Shown here piece by piece: positions 59,340-64,000 of a stretch of DNA of 64,000 bases (the stretch's first letter is position 1; every line of letters begins with the position of its first letter). Origin of the DNA: Asticcacaulis currens (GTDB lineage: Bacteria > Pseudomonadota > Alphaproteobacteria > Caulobacterales > Caulobacteraceae); the NCBI RefSeq assembly GCF_028550395.1, contig NZ_JAQQKW010000007.1, forward strand, positions 62,001 to 126,000, in the 5' to 3' direction. The position numbers were made by a program, and so were the translations under genes. The notes beneath the pieces were generated by a model, which was not told the DNA's origin, made no database searches, and saw nothing but the letters and a program-made list of their open reading frames with translations.

Positions 59340-60331
59340 CGGTCGGTCTCCAGACGCGCGGCCAGCGAGGCCAGAACGGCCATGCGCGCGGCGACGCCCA
59401 TCTCCACCTGATCCTGAATGAGCGAGATCGACAGATCATCGGCCACTTCGGAGTCGATTTCGACGCCGCGGTTCATCGGGCCGGGGTGCATGACGCGCAC
59501 GTCCGGCGCGGCGACGGCCAGCTTTTCGCGGTCCAGACCGAAATAGCGGAAATATTCGCGGGTCGAGGGGATGAAGGCCCCGTCCATGCGCTCAAGCTGA
59601 AGGCGCAGCATCATCACCACATTGGCCCCGGTAATCCCGGCCTTCATGTCGTGATAGACCTCCACGCCCCATTCGTCGGCGTCGCCGGGAATGAGCGTCG
59701 GCGGCCCGACCAGGCGCACATTGGCCCCCATGGCGTTGAGCAGGATGACGTTGGAGCGCGCCACGCGGCTATGGGCGACATCGCCGCAAATGGCGACCGT
59801 CAGGCTATCGACATGGCCAAACGCGCGGCGGATCGACAGCATGTCGAGCAGGGCCTGAGTGGGGTGCTGATGCTGACCGTCGCCGGCATTGACGACGCTG
59901 CACCCGACCTTTTGGCCCAGAAGCTGCGCCGCGCCTGATGCCGAATGGCGCACGACCAGCAGATCGGGCTTCATCGCATTGAGCGTCACCGCCGTGTCGA
60001 TCAGGGTCTCGCCCTTGGCCACGCTGGAGGTGCGCGGGTTCATATTGACCGTATCGGCCCCCAGACGCTTGCCCGCCAGCTCAAACGACGACATGGTGCG
60101 CGTCGAGTTCTCAAAGAACAGATTGACCTGCGTGCGCCCCTTGAGCAGGTCGAGCTTTTTATTGGTCCGCCGGTTCAGTTCGACGAACACATCGGCCAGA
60201 TCGAGCAGGGCCAGAATGTCGGGCGGATCAAGGTCCTGAGCGGCGTTGAAATGCCGTTTGGGGAAGGGAAAGAGGCGCGACTGGATCATCTCCAGCAACA
60301 CCTGCGGATCTTGGGGGGCAATGCGCGTCAT
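59336..60331 (-). CDS. pyrB: Aspartate carbamoyltransferase catalytic chain
   Basis: 331 aa. Carbamoyl-phosphate binding [20 protein letters not shown], then [19 protein letters not shown], and [12 protein letters not shown] near the end, all as in active enzymes. It joins carbamoyl phosphate and aspartate in pyrimidine synthesis. No regulatory chain gene (pyrI) is near; the downstream overlapping pyrC-like gene probably forms the holoenzyme with it. Start [20 protein letters not shown] suits the family. First gene of the pyrB-pyrC-like pair. Confidence 0.97.
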   Translation of the reverse strand: MTRIAPQDPQVLLEMIQSRLFPFPKRHFNAAQDLDPPDILALLDLADVFVELNRRTNKKLDLLKGRTQVNLFFENSTRTMSSFELAGKRLGADTVNMNPRTSSVAKGETLIDTAVTLNAMKPDLLVVRHSASGAAQLLGQKVGCSVVNAGDGQHQHPTQALLDMLSIRRAFGHVDSLTVAICGDVAHSRVARSNVILLNAMGANVRLVGPPTLIPGDADEWGVEVYHDMKAGITGANVVMMLRLQLERMDGAFIPSTREYFRYFGLDREKLAVAAPDVRVMHPGPMNRGVEIDSEVADDLSISLIQDQVEMGVAARMAVLASLAARLETDR

Positions 60332-60422
60332 AAAGGGCGGCTATATCCCACGACTCAAGGGGAGGGAAGGGGCAATCGCCGCCGCCCGACCGCAGTCAGG
60401 CAGCGGCGACGCGTACAAACGC

Positions 60423-61469
60423 TTATGTCTTGTTCAGCGACGCGATGTCGATGACAAAGCGGTAGCGCACGTCGGACTTGATGACGCGCTCATAGGCGGC
60501 GTTGATGTCCTGAATGTCGATCAACTCGATATCCGAGACGATGTTGTGCTCACCGCAGAAATCGAGCATTTCCTGCGTTTCCTTGATCGAGCCGATCATT
60601 GACCCGGCCAGGGTCTTGCGGCCGGGGATCAGCGAGAAGGCGTGCACCGGGATGGGGTTGTCCGGCACGCCGACCAGCACCATGGTGCCATCGACCTTGA
60701 GCAGGCCGAGATAGGCGTTCCAGTCGATGGGGGCGGAGACCGTATTGATGATCAGATCGAAGGTGCCCGCCAGATTCTTGAAGGTTTCCGCGTCATTGGT
60801 GGGGTAGTAGTGATCGGCCCCCAGACGCAGGGCGTCGTCCTTTTTGGCCAGAGACTGGCTGAGCACCGTGACCTCGGCCCCCAGCGCGTGGGCCAGCTTG
60901 ACGCCCATATGGCCAAGCCCGCCCAGACCGATAATGGCGACCTTTTTGCCCGGCCCGGCGTTCCAGTGCTTCAGCGGCGACCACAGGGTGATCCCGGCGC
61001 ACAGAAGCGGCGCGGCGGCGTCCTTGGGCAGGTGGTCCGGCACGCGCAGCACATAGCCTTCCTTAACCACGATATGGTCGGAATAGCCGCCATAGGTTGG
61101 CTGACCGTCGGCGTCGCGGTCATTATAGGTCTGCACGAGGCCCGGCATATATTGCTCTCGGTCTTCGTCGCGCGTCTGACACAGGCGGCAGGAATCGACG
61201 AAGCAGCCGACGCCGACCGTGTCGCCTTCCTTGAATTTGGTCACCTTTGCGCCGACCTGACGCACGCGACCGACGATTTCGTGACCGGGGACCTGCGGAT
61301 AGATGCCGGGGAACCATTCGTCGCGCACCTGATGGATGTCGGAATGGCAGACGCCTGAATAGAGGATGTCGATGACCACATCGTCTGCGTTGGGGGCGCG
61401 GCGTTCAAAGGTAAAGGGTTCGAGCGGGGCCTTGGGCGAAGGCGCGGCATAGGCTTTGGCGAGCGTCAT
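60423..61469 (-). CDS. Zinc-type alcohol dehydrogenase with degenerate structural zinc site
   Basis: 348 aa of the YahK/cinnamyl-alcohol-dehydrogenase branch of MDR enzymes. Catalytic zinc ligands C41 (GVCHSD), H63 (PGHE) and C156 (LLCAGIT) are present, as is the [17 protein letters not shown] nucleotide motif. The structural zinc loop, normally four Cys, keeps C94 and C97 but has Arg100 and Met108 where Cys is expected ([15 protein letters not shown]). It likely reduces aldehydes with NADPH. Runs on the minus strand after the AEC gene. Confidence 0.92.
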   Translation of the reverse strand: MTLAKAYAAPSPKAPLEPFTFERRAPNADDVVIDILYSGVCHSDIHQVRDEWFPGIYPQVPGHEIVGRVRQVGAKVTKFKEGDTVGVGCFVDSCRLCQTRDEDREQYMPGLVQTYNDRDADGQPTYGGYSDHIVVKEGYVLRVPDHLPKDAAAPLLCAGITLWSPLKHWNAGPGKKVAIIGLGGLGHMGVKLAHALGAEVTVLSQSLAKKDDALRLGADHYYPTNDAETFKNLAGTFDLIINTVSAPIDWNAYLGLLKVDGTMVLVGVPDNPIPVHAFSLIPGRKTLAGSMIGSIKETQEMLDFCGEHNIVSDIELIDIQDINAAYERVIKSDVRYRFVIDIASLNKT

Positions 61470-61605
61470 GGGAAATCCTTGGAAAATCGGGGGCGTTCGG
61501 CCGCAGAAAAGGTGTGGCGTGAGCCGTTACGGCTGAGGCGGGCGAACGGATCGGATATAGGAAGCGCGCCGGGCCCTTGCCAGCCCGAAGCTGTGCGTAA
61601 ATCTC

Positions 61606-62550
61606 TTACGTCAGCAAATGATAGAGCCACAGGAGCAGGGGCAGGCTGATCAGGCTGAGCGAGGTGGTCAGCGCCACGATCCCGGCCATCAGCGGCGCGT
61701 CCCCGCCCATATGACGGGCCTGCACATAGGCAACAGCGGCGCACGGGGCGGCCCCGCAGCACAGGGCCACGCCCTGCGCCAGAGCATCGCCGCCGAACAG
61801 CCGGCACAGGCCCCAGCTGATCAGGGGCACGACCAAAACCTTGAAGGCTGAGGTGGCGACGACCAGAACGGGCTGGCTTCGGATATAGGCGAAGTTCAGC
61901 CCGGCACCGGCCAGAATAAGGCCGGTGGGAATGGCCGCATCGCCCAGCATCTTCAGGTCTTTTTCGATGAACGGCACGGACGGCGCGCGCACCATGTTGA
62001 GCGCCAGGCCGATCAGGCACGACAGGAAGATCGGGTTGGTGAACAGGCGCGCCATGACGCCGCGAAAGCTGCGGTCCACCGTGTCCTCGCCTTCGGGCTG
62101 CCCCCAGCGGGCCAGCACCAGTATCGAGGCCATATTGCTCAAGGGGATGAGCGCGCTCATGGCCACGGCGGCAAGCCCCACGGCCTGCGCCCCGAAAATC
62201 GAGGTGGCAATGGGCAAAAAGACAAACGAGTTGAAGCGGATCAGGCCCTGAAAGACGCTGGTATAGGTCGGGCCGGACAGGCGCAGCACGGGTTTCAGGG
62301 CAAAAGCGATCAGGATGGACAGGGCCAGAGACGTACTGACGGCCAGACTGATCGGGCCGGCGCTGAGGCCCGACAGGTCGGCGTGCCAGATGGCCGGGAT
62401 CAGAAAGCCCGGATAGAAGACATAGACGGCGATGCGTTCGATCGGCCCCCAGACGGACGGCGGCAGAAAGCCCGATACCTTCAGCCCGAAGCCCAGCGCG
62501 ATCAGCAGAAACACCGGCAGGATGCCGTTGATGAAGATGTCGGGCGTCAT
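61606..62550 (-). CDS. AEC-family transporter
   Basis: 314 aa with about ten hydrophobic helices and the split layout of auxin efflux carrier-type proteins: FINGILPVFLLIALGFGLK at the start, YVFYPGFLIPAIW, FNSFVFLPIATSIFG, and IPTGLILAGAGLNFAY in the second half. Family members move organic acids or similar across the inner membrane; substrate unknown. It lies between the alcohol dehydrogenase and ruvX genes on one strand, with 136 and 58 bases between. Confidence 0.92.
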   Translation of the reverse strand: MTPDIFINGILPVFLLIALGFGLKVSGFLPPSVWGPIERIAVYVFYPGFLIPAIWHADLSGLSAGPISLAVSTSLALSILIAFALKPVLRLSGPTYTSVFQGLIRFNSFVFLPIATSIFGAQAVGLAAVAMSALIPLSNMASILVLARWGQPEGEDTVDRSFRGVMARLFTNPIFLSCLIGLALNMVRAPSVPFIEKDLKMLGDAAIPTGLILAGAGLNFAYIRSQPVLVVATSAFKVLVVPLISWGLCRLFGGDALAQGVALCCGAAPCAAVAYVQARHMGGDAPLMAGIVALTTSLSLISLPLLLWLYHLLT

Positions 62551-62608
62551 GCTTATCCCTCGCGCCCGTGCCGCTGCGCTCTTGTGCCCGTTGGCAGTCG
62601 GATTTGGC

Positions 62609-63112
62609 TCATGTGGCGCTTCTTATGCGGTCAAGCGCGCCCTGAAGGATGTAGGCGGCGGCGGAACGGTCGATCACTTCGGCGCGTTTGGCACGCGTCA
62701 GATCGGCCTCTTCAATCAGGAAGCGGTTCATCACCGAAGATGACCAGCGCTCGTCCCAGAAGGCGATGGGCAGGTCGGGGTCGAGGCCGGCGGCAGTGAA
62801 TTTCTCAGTGGGCAGGCGCAGCAGGTTGCGGGCAAAGGCGCGCACCGACTGACAGCGCGGGCCTTCGGTGCCGTCCATATTGACCGGCAGGCCGATGACG
62901 AGGCCCGACGCTTCGCGTTGCTTCATCAGCAGCAGCAGCCGTTCGGCCTCCTGCGTGAACTTGCTCTTTTTGATCAGCTCCAGCGGCGAGCCGATGCTTA
63001 AGGAGATGTCGCTGACGGCGACGCCGATGGTCTTTTCCCCCAGATCGAGCCCGATCAGGGCGCGGCGCGGCGGCAGGGCGGCTTTCAGTTCGGTAATGTC
63101 GAGTATGGCCAT
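62609..63112 (-). CDS. ruvX: Holliday-junction resolvase-like RuvX (YqgF)
   Basis: 167 aa from ATG 63112; the frame to 63148 is an unlikely extension. An RNase H-like fold: RRALIGLDLGEKTIGVAVSD (acidic Asp at the first strand), VIGLPVNMDGTEGPRCQSVR, FWDERWSSSV and a late DRSAAAYILQGALD. RuvX/YqgF members help 16S rRNA end processing and were first predicted to resolve junctions. N-terminal extension of about 18 residues is common in alphaproteobacteria. Confidence 0.93.
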   Translation of the reverse strand: MAILDITELKAALPPRRALIGLDLGEKTIGVAVSDISLSIGSPLELIKKSKFTQEAERLLLLMKQREASGLVIGLPVNMDGTEGPRCQSVRAFARNLLRLPTEKFTAAGLDPDLPIAFWDERWSSSVMNRFLIEEADLTRAKRAEVIDRSAAAYILQGALDRIRSAT

Positions 63113-63314
63113 GCGACGCGGTGTGGCGCGCGGGCGTAAGCGAGTCAATCAGAAATGCGGCGGCGTTGCGCCGAATGTGGCGCGATTATGAATTACGGCC
63201 ATGTAATTAATGAATTGAATGTAATCTATTGCGCATATTTAATAATAAAATTCTGGATTTTTACTTCCTATTACGGGATTTGGTTGTCTATCCAAAGCAA
63301 CGGGAGATAACAAA

Positions 63315-63671
63315 ATGCCGAAAAACATACTGATGTGTGTCGCGGGTGTCATGCTGCTGACGGCGGGTTCAGCCATGGCGGCGGAGGACGTGCCGCAAAC
63401 CACCGTCCGCTTTGCCGATGCTGACCTCAATGATCCGGCGCAGGCGAAACAGGTGCTGAGACAGATCCGCACCGCCGCCAAAGAGGTCTGCGCCGAGGGG
63501 CTCAGCTCGCCCAATGGCTGGGTCATTACCGATCGTCAGTGCGAGCGTATCGCGCTCAATGAGGCGGTTCAAAAGGTCGGGCATCCGGGGCTTACGGCCG
63601 CGGCGACGTCGGACAGGACGCACTGGCGCGACGATTCGCGAAGATCAGCGCCGCAAATGACTCAAAAGTAA
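63315..63671 (+). CDS. UrcA-family secreted protein
   Basis: 118 aa. Signal peptide MPKNILMCVAGVMLLTAGSA, then MAAEDVPQTTVRFADADLND and AKQVLRQIRTAAKEVC, the marks of UrcA, a family of small exported proteins common in Caulobacterales and sphingomonads. Two Cys, at VCAEG and RQCERIA, probably form a disulfide. Function unknown. Ribosome site GGGAGATAAC. The upstream 130 bases are strikingly AT-rich. Confidence 0.88.
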   Translation: MPKNILMCVAGVMLLTAGSAMAAEDVPQTTVRFADADLNDPAQAKQVLRQIRTAAKEVCAEGLSSPNGWVITDRQCERIALNEAVQKVGHPGLTAAATSDRTHWRDDSRRSAPQMTQK

Positions 63672-63704
63672 TTTTCTGTACAAAATGTAATAATTGAGGC
63701 GCGT

Positions 63705-63735
63705 GCCGGTCCCTATGGGCCGGTGCGTTTTCATT
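63705..63735 (+). terminator. Probable terminator after the UrcA gene
   Basis: GCCGGTCCC-TAT-GGGCCGGT forms an imperfect stem (one bulged T) followed by GCGTTTTCATTTC. It lies 33 bases after the UrcA stop codon. Confidence 0.5.
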
Positions 63736-63915
63736 TCAAAATAAACTATTCAACAATATGTCACAAAATAAACTAACAAAAGTTCATGAACTGAAATTAA
63801 TAGATGGCGAAGATTTAATAATAAAAAAATGGATTTCAAAATTATCAAAGTGTATTTGAATTTCACAAGTTCACTGCGTTCCGATGCATCCCCATTCTCT
63901 AAGGAAACCCACATC

Positions 63916-64000
63916 ATGTTCACCAAGATCATCCTCCCCGCCCTTTCGGTTATCGTCCTGTTCGGCGCTGCCGGTACGGTTCAGGCTCAAAACCTTATGG
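63916..64000 (+). CDS. Second exported small protein, cut by window edge
   Basis: Only the first 28 codons are present. They give a signal peptide: MFTKIILPALSVIVLFGAAG, then TVQAQNLM, with cleavage likely after AQA. The ribosome site AAGGAAAC is seven bases before ATG. The neighbourhood suggests another UrcA-like or similar envelope protein, but the mature part is outside the window. Confidence 0.6.
   Translation, partial: MFTKIILPALSVIVLFGAAGTVQAQNLM

Noticed and set aside
63758-63859. 33-codon AT-rich frame upstream of the last gene
   Set aside because: No ribosome site, composition driven by A and T, probably a chance frame.
1-64000. tRNA, rRNA or tmRNA genes
   Set aside because: No T-arm or rRNA-like conserved words were recognised by eye; a tRNA search program would be decisive.

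Overview
The window is a 64 kb piece of an alphaproteobacterial chromosome, most likely from the Caulobacteraceae (an Asticcacaulis- or Caulobacter-like organism). The grounds are the high GC, the many TonB-dependent receptors, a UrcA-family secreted protein, an Oar-like receptor with a carboxypeptidase-regulatory domain, FecI/FecR-type regulation, and the gene order rpmG, rnr, topA, dprA, plsY, pyrC-like, pyrB. The genus is an inference. No rRNA, tRNA, transposase, integrase, phage gene or CRISPR array was seen.

Layout. 0-6 kb: the tail of a PAS protein, a Tat-exported GH27 alpha-galactosidase, DUF2200, purD with a small membrane gene, and a TonB-dependent receptor. 6-11 kb: a minus-strand envelope operon with overlapping genes (ABC lipid exporter, DUF374 acyltransferase, waaA, lpxK). 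11-18.5 kb: a tyrosine-phosphatase-like protein, a lipoprotein, the pmbA-cysQ-DUF4170 operon, a GGDEF-EAL protein, DUF6496 and an SGNH esterase. 18.5-27.8 kb: small genes mixed with intergenic repeats, ubiD, an epimerase, a short LMW tyrosine phosphatase, a HI0933-type flavoprotein, entericidin, an FMN reductase and a CDF metal exporter. 27.9-39 kb: base-damage repair genes (UDG-family and SRAP, overlapping; tag; mug) interleaved with a pseudouridine synthase, a sigma/anti-sigma/TonB receptor cassette and a coupled glycosyltransferase pair. 39-45.5 kb: aroC, a J-domain protein, pdxH, a HAD phosphatase, an APH-like/P-loop kinase fusion and a DUF1499 protein. 46-49.2 kb: the Oar-like receptor. 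49.3-60.3 kb: the conserved housekeeping run from rpmG to pyrB. 60.4-64 kb: an MDR alcohol dehydrogenase, an AEC transporter, ruvX, UrcA and a second secreted small protein cut by the window edge.

How the parts work together. Envelope building dominates: lipid A and Kdo assembly, PlsY phospholipid synthesis, four outer-membrane or surface uptake systems, and secreted hydrolases. A second theme is control of base damage: UDG-like, Mug and Tag glycosylases with an SRAP protein that caps abasic sites. Nucleotide synthesis appears as purD, and as pyrB paired with a dihydroorotase homologue that has lost its metal ligands.

Non-coding DNA is unusually structured. Three families of palindromic repeats fill most gaps between operons: a GGGAGG-rich family (A), a CACAGATT/CACGGAT family (B) and a two-hairpin family beginning near GCGCTTTCCGAAAAGTG (C). 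I found no clear new defence or mobile system. The best candidates for something undescribed are the overlapping UDG-SRAP pair, the GT4/GINT1-like pair behind a structured leader, the degenerate dihydroorotase, and the repeat families.
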